This document shows, in pieces, positions 35,353 through 44,115 of a stretch of 64,000 bases of DNA. This DNA comes from Brachybacterium sp. FME24 (lineage in GTDB: Bacteria; Actinomycetota; Actinomycetes; Actinomycetales; Dermabacteraceae). A program made the translations under genes and the position numbers. A model generated the notes under the pieces. The model worked only from the letters and a program-made list of their open reading frames with translations. It did no database searches and had not been told where the DNA came from. Numbering within the stretch: the first letter of the stretch is position 1; each line of letters begins with the position of its first letter. The stretch covers positions 62,001 to 126,000 of the forward strand of contig NZ_JABUXV010000003.1 of NCBI RefSeq assembly GCF_014897705.1, read 5' to 3'.

Positions 35353-36006
35353 ATGATGATCCGAGCCGAGGCCGAGGAGCACGTGCCAGCGACCGAGTGG
35401 GTGCGCGGCACCTGCGCGCGCTGTGGAAGCCAGGACGTGCTGCACCACGTCCTCGGCATGCCGCTGGCGGAGTCGATGCAGTCGTCGCCACCATGGGTGC
35501 GATGGGAGGGCTGCACAGGCCTCGGCCCCGACCGAGAATGCCGTCGCTGCGAATACGCCTGGTGGTCCGACGACGTCGGCTTCGCCGCGGCGCCCGCTCC
35601 CCTGCGCGTCGTGGGCGCGGTCATCGTGCGCGAGAAGCAGATCCTCACCGCCCGGCGCCGCCCCGGGAAGAGCTCCGGCGGTCTCTGGGAGTTCCCCGGC
35701 GGCAAGATCGAGCTCGGCGAATCCCCGCAGCAGGCACTCGCCCGGGAGCTGCAGGAGGAGCTGGGCGTCGAGGTGACCGTCGGCCGACTGATCGGCCGCG
35801 GGCAGGCCCGGGCCGGTGACCGCGTCCTTCACCTGGATTGCTATTGGGCCCGCCTGGACGCCTCGGGCCCCGTCTCCAGCACGGACCACGACCAGCTGGA
35901 ATGGGTGGGCCGGGAACACCTCGCCGACCGGGAATGGGCCGAGGCCGACGTCCCGGTCCTGGAGGAGATCCTGGGCGGCGCCGAGCCGATCTTCGACCTC
36001 GGCTGA
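35353..36006 (+). CDS. NUDIX hydrolase (MutT-like) with an N-terminal zinc-ribbon
   Basis: About 217 residues. The first 75 hold CARCG and CRRCEYAWW about 35 residues apart, a likely zinc ribbon. From residue 80 a NUDIX domain runs with a full box GGKIELGESPQQALARELQEEL plus GV (about 116-138), preceded by RRRPGKSSGGLWEFPG. It resembles MutT/8-oxo-dGTP diphosphatases that clean the nucleotide pool. The start is uncertain among ATG 35353, ATG 35356 and GTG 35335; none has a strong ribosome binding site. Confidence 0.8.
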   Translation: MMIRAEAEEHVPATEWVRGTCARCGSQDVLHHVLGMPLAESMQSSPPWVRWEGCTGLGPDRECRRCEYAWWSDDVGFAAAPAPLRVVGAVIVREKQILTARRRPGKSSGGLWEFPGGKIELGESPQQALARELQEELGVEVTVGRLIGRGQARAGDRVLHLDCYWARLDASGPVSSTDHDQLEWVGREHLADREWAEADVPVLEEILGGAEPIFDLG

Positions 36007-36027
36007 CGCCGCCCCTGCGATGCGCGG

Positions 36028-36852
36028 TCAGCGCCCGAGGAACTTCAGCAGGGCCGTGTTGAACTCCTCGGGGTGACTGGCGTTGATGCCGTGCGGTCCT
36101 CCGGGGATCACCACCAGCTGGCTGCCGGGAACGGACTCGTGGGTCCGTTTGCCGGACCCCTCGAACGGCACGGTGCCGTCGGAGTCGCCGTGGATCACCA
36201 GCAGCGGCACGTCGATGGCCGTCAGATCCGCGCGGAAGTCGGTCGTGGCGAAGGACTCCATGCATCCCAGCGCCGCCGCCTGATCGCTCTGCTGCGACAG
36301 GCGCACGGCGTCGTCGACCTCTGCCTGGTCCACTGCGAGCTGGTCACCCGCGGTGAAGAAACCGGCCGCGAACTCGGGGAAGAAGGCGTCGCGGTCCTGG
36401 TCGAGCCCGGCGCGCATCTCGGCGGCGGCGTCACGGGTCAGGGGGCCGTCGGGGTTGTCGTCGGCCTGCAGGAGATACGGTGGCACCGCAGCGGCCAGCA
36501 CGATGTCGCGCACGCCGCGTGAGCCTTGGGTGCCGAGGTGACGCACCACCTCACCACCGCCCATGGAGAAGCCCACCAGGGTCACGTCCTGCAGGTCCAA
36601 CTGGGTCAGCACGGTCGCTAGATCGGCGGCCAGGGTGTCGTAGTCGAAGCCGCCCTGGGGCTTGTCCGAGCGGCCGAACCCACGACGGTCATAGGTGATC
36701 ACCCGATACCCGTTCTCCTGGAGGACGCCCGTCTGGTGGGCCCAGGACTCGCCCGACAGCGGCCAGCCGTGGATCAGGACCACCGGATGGCCGGTACCCT
36801 CGCTGTCCTCGACGTGCAGTGTGACTCCGTCATGCGTGGTGACGTCAGACAT
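36028..36852 (-). CDS. alpha/beta hydrolase (non-heme chloroperoxidase/esterase type)
   Basis: 274 residues in the canonical fold: oxyanion VLIHGWPLSGESW, nucleophile elbow GFSMGGGE (Ser about 98), acid LVIHGDSDGTVPFEGSGKR, and catalytic His in PGGPHGINASHPEEF. The sequence is close to non-heme chloroperoxidases and aryl esterases, about 275 residues long. GGAGAGGAAG precedes the ATG. It converges with the NUDIX gene and is a single-gene unit as far as I can see. Confidence 0.88.
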   Translation of the reverse strand: MSDVTTHDGVTLHVEDSEGTGHPVVLIHGWPLSGESWAHQTGVLQENGYRVITYDRRGFGRSDKPQGGFDYDTLAADLATVLTQLDLQDVTLVGFSMGGGEVVRHLGTQGSRGVRDIVLAAAVPPYLLQADDNPDGPLTRDAAAEMRAGLDQDRDAFFPEFAAGFFTAGDQLAVDQAEVDDAVRLSQQSDQAAALGCMESFATTDFRADLTAIDVPLLVIHGDSDGTVPFEGSGKRTHESVPGSQLVVIPGGPHGINASHPEEFNTALLKFLGR

Positions 36853-36977
36853 CGCGCTTCCTCTCCTCGGTGGTACCCCGGACGCTACGAAGCCAGCGCC
36901 CGCTTCGCAAGCCTCGTGTGCCGACGAGCTTCTGCTCGAGCCCGGGCGCATCTCGGCGGCAGCGGCCGTCTCGCGGG

Positions 36978-38297
36978 TCAGCTCGCAGTCGGGTCCGGCG
37001 CCCCGTTCCCTCGGGGGACGTGTCGCCGCACCAGTTCGCGCAGCAGCTCCGACTCCCCCTCCTCTCCCCGGCAGGCGAGCGCTGCCCGATACGCTGCGGC
37101 CGCTGCTGCATGCTCGCCCAGCCGGCTGAGCAGCTCCCCGTGGATGACGTGGAACCGGCGGTGCGTCGCGAGCTCCTCGGCGAGCGGTCCCAGGTGGCCG
37201 AGCGCCTCGTCGGCTCCGACCGCTTCGGAGATTGCGACGACCCTCCCGAGGCGCACGATCGCAGTGGGCCAGTGGATCAGCAGCGCGTCGTAGAGCTGCA
37301 CCACTTCGCGCCAGTCGATGTCCTCGTGGCGGGCCGGGACGGCGACTGCGGCCGCAATGGCGCCCTGCAGCAGATACGGACCGCGCCCGCCGCGCGCGAG
37401 AGCATCGACGACGAGGCGGTCCGCGCGATCGATCAGGGCTCGGTCCCACCTGGTGCGGTCCTGCTCGGCCATCGCCACGGGTCGGCCCTGCTCGTCGGTC
37501 CAGGTCGTGGCGCGTGCCCGCAGCAGCAGGGCCTGGGCGAGCAGACCTCGCGGCTCGGTCTGAGCAGGGAGGAGTTCGACGAGGACCTCGAGCGTGTGCA
37601 CGGCCGCCTCGAGCACGCGATCCCGTCCCAGCCTGGCGTCCTCTGCGCTGTCGGCGCCGGGGCGGCCACCGGTGGTCAGGAGCACCGAGAGCACGTCCAG
37701 GACGTCGACCAGGCGCTGCCCGATCTCCTCGGCATCGGGGACGCGGCTCGGGATGCGGCTGAGCACGATGCGCTTCTTCGCGCGGGTCAGGCGCGCGGCC
37801 ATGGTCGATTCAGGGACCAGGAACGCGGCGGCTATGACCGCGGTGGGGAGCCCGCTGACCAGCCGCAGGGTGAGCGCGATGCGGGAGGTCGGGGCGAGGG
37901 CAGGATGCGCGGCGAGGAAGATCAGACGCAACTGCTCATCCAGCACGACCGCCCGTTCCTCGTCGGCGATGCGGTGGCTCTCGACGGACGCCTCGTCCCG
38001 TGGGGGTCCCTCGTCCCACACCAGCAGCGGGAGCTTGCGGTTCAGCGTCTGCTGTCGGCGCATCGTATCCAGAGCGCGACGGCGGGACGCGGTGGCCAGC
38101 CACCCGGCCGGGTTCGCGGGGACTCCGGCATCTGCCCACGCGGTCAGCGCCTGCGCGAACGCCTCCTGGACCGAGTCCTCGGCCAGGTCGAGGTCCCGCG
38201 TGAGGGCGACCGTCGCCGCGAGCACCGATCCCCAGTGGGCACGGTGCGCGGCGGCGACGGCCGCGGCAATGCCCTCGCGGGCACCGGACGTCCTCAC
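36978..38297 (-). CDS. ECF sigma factor of the DGPF-linked (ECF42) type
   Basis: 439 residues, far longer than a simple ECF factor. Sigma region 2 (about 10-75: AEDSVQEAFAQALTAW, RRRALDTMRRQQ) and region 4 (about 105-160: LTLRLVSGLPTAVIAAAFLVPESTMAARL) are followed by a helical C-terminal domain of about 250 residues (DUF6596/TPR-like) typical of this group. The GTG start overlaps the stop of the DGPF gene (GTGA). ECF42 factors have no classic anti-sigma and often control their DGPF partner. Confidence 0.87.
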   Translation of the reverse strand: MRTSGAREGIAAAVAAAHRAHWGSVLAATVALTRDLDLAEDSVQEAFAQALTAWADAGVPANPAGWLATASRRRALDTMRRQQTLNRKLPLLVWDEGPPRDEASVESHRIADEERAVVLDEQLRLIFLAAHPALAPTSRIALTLRLVSGLPTAVIAAAFLVPESTMAARLTRAKKRIVLSRIPSRVPDAEEIGQRLVDVLDVLSVLLTTGGRPGADSAEDARLGRDRVLEAAVHTLEVLVELLPAQTEPRGLLAQALLLRARATTWTDEQGRPVAMAEQDRTRWDRALIDRADRLVVDALARGGRGPYLLQGAIAAAVAVPARHEDIDWREVVQLYDALLIHWPTAIVRLGRVVAISEAVGADEALGHLGPLAEELATHRRFHVIHGELLSRLGEHAAAAAAYRAALACRGEEGESELLRELVRRHVPRGNGAPDPTAS

Positions 38298-38665
38298 TCC
38301 GGGACGGCCCCGTGCGTGCCGGGATCGCTCTCGGAGACCATCGGCCGCAGCTCGATGCCGCCGCCCTGGTGCAGAATCGGATTGCGTCTCGCCACGGCGA
38401 TCGCCGCGTCCAGGTCGGGCACCTCGATCACGTAGAAGCCGACGATCACCTCGTTGACCTCCACGAACGGGCCGTCCACCAGGCTGTCGGCACGGATCGA
38501 GGTGGTGGCGTCGTGGTCCTCGAGCGGGCTGCCGAAGAGCATCACGCCCTCCCGGACCAGCTCTTCGCCGTGCGCATCGTGCTCGGCCATCTGTGCGCTG
38601 AGCACGTCGGGATCCGTCTCCCACTGGTCGGTGGGGTGGTACAGGAACACGGTGTACCGAGCCAT
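38294..38665 (-). CDS. YCII/DGPF-domain protein partnered with the sigma factor
   Basis: A 123-residue small protein with a ferredoxin-like YCII fold. The signature DGPF is present in SLVDGPFVEVNEVIVGFYVIE, and GVMLFGSPLEDHD and IEVPDLDAAI follow family pattern. GGAGG lies 9 bases before ATG 38665, which is preferred to the ATG at 38674 that touches it. It overlaps the sigma factor start by 4 bases, so the two form a translationally coupled pair. DGPF proteins are the usual regulon members of ECF42 factors. Confidence 0.87.
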   Translation of the reverse strand: MARYTVFLYHPTDQWETDPDVLSAQMAEHDAHGEELVREGVMLFGSPLEDHDATTSIRADSLVDGPFVEVNEVIVGFYVIEVPDLDAAIAVARRNPILHQGGGIELRPMVSESDPGTHGAVPE

Positions 38666-38758
38666 AGGGATCATCCTCCTTGCGGGGCGGCGCCTCTCGC
38701 CGTCCTCACCCTGTTGTCGAACAGGAACGCCAGGATCGACAATGCCCGATGGATCGGC

Positions 38759-39976
38759 TCAGCGCACCCCGTCCGGGAACTGCGCTGGTTCGCCGGGCTG
38801 GGCGCCCTCTGCGAGGTCGATGCCGTACTCCGCGGCGAAGCGCAGCTCGGTGCCCGCGTAGACGTCCTCGGAGTTCTCGTCGAGGTGGAACACGCGTGCG
38901 CCGCGCAGGCGGTGGTCCTCACCGCCGCCCAGCCCGTAGGTGCCGAAGCCGGTGCCCGGCCCGTACCCGAGCTCGATGCCGTAGTAGTTCCCGACGTAGG
39001 TGTTGATGTGGTCGTGGCCGACGAACAGGCCCTTCACGTCACCGCGATGCTGCATCGCGGCGAACATGCCGGAGTTCAGCGGGCCGGGGCACTCGTCCTC
39101 ATGGCGCTCCCCCACGATGCTGTGCTTCTCCAGTGCCCGGGCATGATCGGCGTCGGTGCGGGAATCGACGCTCGCGAACCACATGAAACGGTGCTCCCAT
39201 AGGGCGATGTGCTGGAACACGAGGCCGGGCACGAGGTCCTTGTTCTTCTTCTCCAGCTCGGCGGAGGCTTCGAGGTACCACTGGATCTGGTCGGGACGCA
39301 GCCAGTCCCAGTCGGGGTAGCCCTCGAAGTCCTGGCCGGCGATCTCTTCGGGCGCGTACCGACCGGAGTCCAGCAGCCACAGGGCGAAGGCATCGGCCTT
39401 CGAGGTCGCCGAAGCCACGGTGAGCACCTGGTTGCCGGTGCCGGTGATGCCCTCGGCGCCGCGCGTGTTCACGTTGTGGCGGTACTGGCCCACGAAGTCG
39501 AGGAAGTCGCTCTCGTCGAGACCGGTCTTCTCCGTGGAGTCCTCGTCGTGGTTGCCGAAGGTCAGCGCCCACGCGATCCCGCGGTCCTCCATCGGCCGCA
39601 CCACGTTGTTGATCGCCTGCTTGGCCTCCAGTGCGGTGGCCGGGGAGCCGTTGATGACGTCGCCGTTGATGACCACGAAGTCCGGCTGCACGTCCTCGAG
39701 CACCGCCTCCTGCAGGGCGGTGGTGCGCACGTCGGTGCGGTGGGTGTCCTGGGTGTCGTTGAACTGGACGACGGTGAACGTGCCGTCGTCCCGGAAGCGG
39801 AGGTCTCCGCGCACGATCCCGTCCTTCGGTTGCCGGCCGTGTCCCCGGCCCTCGGCCGGTGCGGCCGAGGCCGCACCCATCGAGCCCACTGCAGCGAGTC
39901 CGGTGGCGGCCGCCGTGGTGTATCGCAGGAGATCCCTGCGGCTGCTGTCGGGACGGTTCAGCTTCTCATGGGTCAT
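38759..39976 (-). CDS. Tat-exported calcineurin-like metallophosphoesterase
   Basis: 405 residues. The N-terminus has a twin-arginine signal (SSRRDLLRYTTAAATGLAAV) cut near ASA. The phosphoesterase motifs are in order: VVQFNDTQD (altered D-x-H), VVINGDVI, LTFGNHDED, a central His in PGLVFQHIAL, and LFVGHDHINTY. Two metal ions would be bound at the outer cell surface after folding in the cytoplasm. The first motif has Gln/Asp where Asp-x-His is usual. Probable substrates are nucleotides or phosphoesters. It stands alone between the DGPF pair and the peptide transporter. Confidence 0.85.
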   Translation of the reverse strand: MTHEKLNRPDSSRRDLLRYTTAAATGLAAVGSMGAASAAPAEGRGHGRQPKDGIVRGDLRFRDDGTFTVVQFNDTQDTHRTDVRTTALQEAVLEDVQPDFVVINGDVINGSPATALEAKQAINNVVRPMEDRGIAWALTFGNHDEDSTEKTGLDESDFLDFVGQYRHNVNTRGAEGITGTGNQVLTVASATSKADAFALWLLDSGRYAPEEIAGQDFEGYPDWDWLRPDQIQWYLEASAELEKKNKDLVPGLVFQHIALWEHRFMWFASVDSRTDADHARALEKHSIVGERHEDECPGPLNSGMFAAMQHRGDVKGLFVGHDHINTYVGNYYGIELGYGPGTGFGTYGLGGGEDHRLRGARVFHLDENSEDVYAGTELRFAAEYGIDLAEGAQPGEPAQFPDGVR

Positions 39977-40109
39977 GACGCGTGGGGCCTGATTCTCCGA
40001 GGGGACTGCGGACCACCAGCACGGTACGCACCCGATTGCCCCTGCCGTCGTCCCCGCCGTGAGCAGCGGCGGTCCGTTCCCCGAACACTCGGTGAACCTC
40101 GGGCAGGAT

Positions 40110-40299
40110 TCAGCCTCGCACCGTGTCCAGCACGATGGACTCGTCACCGACCTCGGTGCAGGTGAACGTGGTGTCCTCGACGGTGAAGCTCTCACCCTGA
40201 GCACAGTCCGGCTCGTCGCCGCCCACCTGGATGGCCGCGGTACCGCCGACATCCTGATCGATAAGGCAGCCCCGCTCAGCACCGAGCGGCGATGGGGAG
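40110..40299 (-). pseudogene. start-less C-terminal fragment of a secreted protein
   Basis: The minus strand reads GCLIDQDVGGTAAIQVGGDE, then CAQGESFTVEDTTFTCTEV and a stop at 40110. The Cys-rich beta pattern is that of actinobacterial secreted or lipoprotein C-termini. The frame has no ATG, GTG or TTG before it meets the stop region of the ABC ATPase 10 bases upstream, so nothing can initiate it. It seems to be the stump of a gene cut by a rearrangement. Confidence 0.45.
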
Positions 40300-40308
40300 A
40301 AGTCCCCG

Positions 40309-42003
40309 TCAGGTCGCGGCGTCGCGGCCCCACTCCTTCGCGAAGGCCGCACGCCGCGTCGCCTGCTCGATCGGGTCCGGCACGGGCAGGGACGCGATGA
40401 GCTTGCGGGTGTAGGAGTGGCTGGGTCGATGGAGCACATCGGGACCGTGGCCGTCCTCGACGAGCTCCCCGCGCAGCAGTACGCCGATCCGGTGGGCGAG
40501 GGAGTCGACCACCGCGAGGTCGTGGCTGATGAACAGTGCCGCGAAACCCAGACGTTCCTGCAGCTCACGGAAGAGCTCGAGCACGGTCGCCTGCACGGAC
40601 ACGTCCAGCGCACTGGTCGGCTCGTCGGCGACCAGCAGCTCCGGCTCCAGCACCAGGGCGCGGGCGAGGGACACGCGCTGGCGCTGCCCGCCGGAGAGCT
40701 CGTGCGGATAGCGGCCCGCGTACGTGCCCGGCAGCTCGACGGACTCCAACAGGGACCGCACGGTCTGCGCGCGCTGTGCCGGGCTCTGCCCGGGCTCGTG
40801 CACGATGAGCGGCTCCGCGATGCACTCCTGGATCGTCAGATGCGGGTTGAAGGAGGTCGCCGGGTCCTGGAAGACGAAGCCGATGCGTCGACGCACGGGC
40901 TTGAAGTCCCGTTCGCGCACCCCGTTCATCTCGTGCCCCAGCACCTGGAGGCTGCCCGCCGTGGTGCGCTCGAGCCCGGCGATGGCGCGCCCGATGGTGG
41001 TCTTGCCGGAGCCCGACTCCCCCACCAGCCCGTACACCTCGCCGGCGCGGATCGTGAAGTCCACGCCGTGGACGGCGCGGAACGGAGCTCGACCGAGCCG
41101 GCCCGGGTACTCGATGACCAGGTCCTTCGCGACCACGACGGGCGCTGCGTCCTCGATCTCCTGCTGCTGCTCCTGGCTCAATGCCGTCCAGGCGGAGTTG
41201 CGGCCCAGGTGAGGCACCGCGGCAAGCAGCTTCTGCGTGTACTCCTCGCGGGGGCTGGCGAACAGCTCCTTCACCCCGGCCCGCTCGATGACGCTGCCGC
41301 GGTACATCACCGCCACGGAATCGGCGAGATCGGCGACCACACCCATGTTGTGCGTGATGATGATGATGGAGGTGCCGAAGCGGTCCCGCACGTCCCGCAG
41401 CAGGTCGAGGATCTCTGCCTGCACCGTGACGTCGAGCGCGGTGGAGGGTTCGTCGGCGACGATCAGCTCCGCGCCCAGGGCGAGCGCCATAGCGATCATG
41501 ATGCGCTGCTTCTGGCCACCGGAGAACTCGTGCGGGTAGCGGTCGATGCGCTCGGCGGGATCGGGGATGCCGACCTTCTCGAGGGCTTCGATGGCTTCCG
41601 CGCGGATCTCCTTGCGGGTCATCTTCGGCCGATGCGCCTTCAGACCCTCGCCGATCTGCCACCAGATGGGGAAGACCGGGTTCATCGCGCTCGAGGGCTC
41701 CTGGAAGATCATCGAGACGTCCTCGCCGCGCAGGGCGCGCAGTCGCTTCCCGGACAGCCCCACCACGTCGGTGCCGGAGAGCAGGATGGCCCCGGACTCC
41801 TCCGCGGTCTCGGGCAGCAGCCCGAGGATCGCGCGAGCAGTGACGGACTTGCCCGACCCCGACTCGCCGACGATCGCGAGGATCTCCCCGGGCGCTACCT
41901 CGAGGCTCACTCCGGCGACCGCGTGGACATCGCCGCCGTCGGTGGCGAAGTGGACGTCGAGGTCCTCGATGGCGAGCCGCTGCGGGCTCCGGGTGTCGGT
42001 CAT
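40309..42003 (-). CDS. peptide ABC transporter ATPase, fused DppD-DppF type
   Basis: 564 residues with two complete ATPase units. Unit 1: Walker A GESGSGKSVTARA (about 44), signature FSGGQKQRIMIAMAL, Walker B LIVADEPSTALDVT. Unit 2 starts near 285: GESGSGKTTIGRA, LSGGQRQRVSLARAL, LLVADEPTSALDV. Both end in oligopeptide-type tails. It powers import of peptides or a similar ligand through the two permeases upstream. Its ATG overlaps the stop of the DppC-like gene (ATGA). Confidence 0.92.
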   Translation of the reverse strand: MTDTRSPQRLAIEDLDVHFATDGGDVHAVAGVSLEVAPGEILAIVGESGSGKSVTARAILGLLPETAEESGAILLSGTDVVGLSGKRLRALRGEDVSMIFQEPSSAMNPVFPIWWQIGEGLKAHRPKMTRKEIRAEAIEALEKVGIPDPAERIDRYPHEFSGGQKQRIMIAMALALGAELIVADEPSTALDVTVQAEILDLLRDVRDRFGTSIIIITHNMGVVADLADSVAVMYRGSVIERAGVKELFASPREEYTQKLLAAVPHLGRNSAWTALSQEQQQEIEDAAPVVVAKDLVIEYPGRLGRAPFRAVHGVDFTIRAGEVYGLVGESGSGKTTIGRAIAGLERTTAGSLQVLGHEMNGVRERDFKPVRRRIGFVFQDPATSFNPHLTIQECIAEPLIVHEPGQSPAQRAQTVRSLLESVELPGTYAGRYPHELSGGQRQRVSLARALVLEPELLVADEPTSALDVSVQATVLELFRELQERLGFAALFISHDLAVVDSLAHRIGVLLRGELVEDGHGPDVLHRPSHSYTRKLIASLPVPDPIEQATRRAAFAKEWGRDAAT

Positions 42004-43031
42004 GCCGCCACCTTTCTCGCGGCGCGCGATCGCTTCTTGCGCGTGCGCAGGCGCGGGTCGTTGAGGTCGTTGATGGACTCGCCCACCAGGGTCACGCCCA
42101 GCACTGCGGCGACGATCGCCAGGCCCGGGAACAGTCCGGTCCACCAGATCCCGCTGGTCGCGTCGGCCATCGCGCGGTTGAGGTCGTAGCCCCATTCGGA
42201 GGCGCTGGTCGGCTCGATGCCGAAGCCCAGGAAGCCGAGCGCGGCGAGCGTCAGGATCGCTTCGGAGCTGTTCAAGGTGAAGATCAGCGGCAGCGTGCGG
42301 GTCGAGTTGCGCAGCAGATGGGTACCCATGATGCGGCGGTGCCCGGTGCCGATCACCTTCGCGGCCTCCACGAACGGTTCGGCCTTCAGCCGGACCACCT
42401 CCGCGCGGATCACCCGGAAGTACTGCGGGACGAAGACGACGGTGATGGAGAGTGCGGCGGCGAGGATGCCGCCCCAGGCGTTGGACTGCCCGCCGGAGAT
42501 CACGATCGACATGACGATCGCGAGCAGCAGCGAGGGGAAGGCGTAGATCGCATCGGCCAGCATCACCAGCACACGGTCGAGCCAACCGCCGACATAGCCG
42601 GACAGCAGGCCCAGCGCCACCCCCAGGAACAAGGACGCCACGACCGCGCACACCATGACGGCGACCGCGGTACGGGTCCCCCAGATCACGCGGGAGAGAA
42701 CGTCGAAGCCGGTCACGGTGGTGCCGAGCAGATGCTCGGCCGACGGCGGCTGCTGCCCGCCGAACTTCACGCCGTCCGCCCCGGTCGCCGCGAAGCCGTA
42801 CGGGGCGATCAGCGGTGCGAACAGGGCCGTCAGCAGCAGGCCGATCACGAGCACGAGGCCCGTGATCAGCATGCCGCGCTGGAGGCCGACGCTGCGGCGC
42901 AGATGACTGATGATCGGCAGCTGCAGGTACCAGGGAGAGCGGGCCGTGGTGGCGACCGTCTCGGAGGACGCGGCGAGGTCGGCGTCGGCGCTGCCGCTGT
43001 CGCCGGGAGGCACAGGGTTCGAGAGCGTCAT
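42000..43031 (-). CDS. peptide ABC transporter permease (DppC-type)
   Basis: 343 residues with six membrane helices; the N-terminus is a long cytoplasmic tail rich in Ser/Ala/Asp. It has the OppC_N-type entry (LITGLVLVIGLLLTALFAPLIAPYG), HLLGTTVTGFDVLSRVIWGTR and the EAA loop EAAKVIGTGHRRIMGTHLLRN. It lies one base after the stop of the DppB gene and overlaps the ATPase gene by 4, so it is made as a unit with them. Confidence 0.92.
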   Translation of the reverse strand: MTLSNPVPPGDSGSADADLAASSETVATTARSPWYLQLPIISHLRRSVGLQRGMLITGLVLVIGLLLTALFAPLIAPYGFAATGADGVKFGGQQPPSAEHLLGTTVTGFDVLSRVIWGTRTAVAVMVCAVVASLFLGVALGLLSGYVGGWLDRVLVMLADAIYAFPSLLLAIVMSIVISGGQSNAWGGILAAALSITVVFVPQYFRVIRAEVVRLKAEPFVEAAKVIGTGHRRIMGTHLLRNSTRTLPLIFTLNSSEAILTLAALGFLGFGIEPTSASEWGYDLNRAMADATSGIWWTGLFPGLAIVAAVLGVTLVGESINDLNDPRLRTRKKRSRAARKVAA

Positions 43032-43032
43032 A

Positions 43033-44115
43033 TCAGTACCTCACTCGCGGGTCGATGAGGGCCGCGACGACGTCGACCAGGAAGTTCGAGACGGCGACGA
43101 TGACCGCGAGCATCATCACGATGCCCTGCACGGCCACGTAGTCACGGGCCTTCATGTACTCGGCGAGCATGTAGCCCAGTCCGTTCCATTCGAAGGTGGT
43201 CTCTGTGAGCACCGCCCCGCCGAGCATCATCGCGAGCTGCATCCCCATCACCGTGACGATCGGGATCAAGGCGGGTCGCAGGGCGTGCCGGGTCGTGAGC
43301 CGGGATTCGGCGACCCCGCGGGAGCGTGCGGAGTCGATGTACTGCATCTCCAGCGTGCCGATCATGTTCGTGCGCACCAGGCGCAGGAAGATGCCGCCGG
43401 TGAGCACGCCCAGTGCGATCGCCGGCAGCACCGCGTGACTGGCGACGTCGACGATCACGTCCACCCGACCGAGACGGAGGGCGTCCAGCAGGTAGAACGG
43501 GCTGGGGTTCAGGATGGTGCCCATGGTCAGCTCACCGCGGGTGGAGATGCGCCCGGCGACCGGGAGCCAGCCCAGGCCCACCGAGAACACGAGCTTCAGC
43601 AGCAGGCCCACGAAGAACACAGGGGTCGCGTATCCGAGGATCGCCATGATCCGCAGCACCGCGTCGGGCCAGCGGTCACGGCTGCGCGCGGCGATCATGC
43701 CCAGCGGCACGCCGACGACCAGCGCCACGACCACCGCGTAGGCGACCAGCTCGAAGGTGGCACCACCGTAGGTCGTGAGGATCTCGGTGACCGGGGTGCG
43801 GTCGGTGTACGACATGCCGAAGTCGCCGCGCACGACGCCGCCGAGATAGTCGAAGTACTGCACGATCAGCGGGCGGTCGTAGCCGGCCTCGGCGCGGCGC
43901 TCCGCGAGCTGATCAGGGGTGAGGCGACCGCCCAGGGCCGCCGTGATCGGGTCCCCTGTGATCCTCATCAGGAAGAACACGACCGTCATCAGGATGAACA
44001 CGGTCGGGATGATGAGCAGGAACCGCACCAGGATGTAACGGCCGAGACCCCCCGAGGAGCGCTTGCGCGCCGGTCGGGGGGCAGTCTCGACCGCGGAGTC
44101 GAGCTCCGCGGTCAC
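43033..44115 (-). CDS. peptide ABC transporter permease (DppB-type)
   Basis: 360 residues with six membrane helices. The DppB/OppB N-terminus (RYILVRFLLIIPTVFILMTV) and its substrate-loop motif DPITAALGG with GYDRPLIVQYFDYLGG are clear, and the EAA-like loop is YIDSARSRGVAESRLTTRHAL. It overlaps the 3' end of the binding-protein gene by 4 bases (ATGA). Confidence 0.92.
   Translation of the reverse strand: MTAELDSAVETAPRPARKRSSGGLGRYILVRFLLIIPTVFILMTVVFFLMRITGDPITAALGGRLTPDQLAERRAEAGYDRPLIVQYFDYLGGVVRGDFGMSYTDRTPVTEILTTYGGATFELVAYAVVVALVVGVPLGMIAARSRDRWPDAVLRIMAILGYATPVFFVGLLLKLVFSVGLGWLPVAGRISTRGELTMGTILNPSPFYLLDALRLGRVDVIVDVASHAVLPAIALGVLTGGIFLRLVRTNMIGTLEMQYIDSARSRGVAESRLTTRHALRPALIPIVTVMGMQLAMMLGGAVLTETTFEWNGLGYMLAEYMKARDYVAVQGIVMMLAVIVAVSNFLVDVVAALIDPRVRY

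Noticed and set aside
36028..37449. Extended N-terminus of the alpha/beta hydrolase
   Set aside because: The extra 199 codons are Arg/Gly/Ala-rich shadow of the sigma factor gene; the ATG at 36852 has a good ribosome binding site and fits the family.
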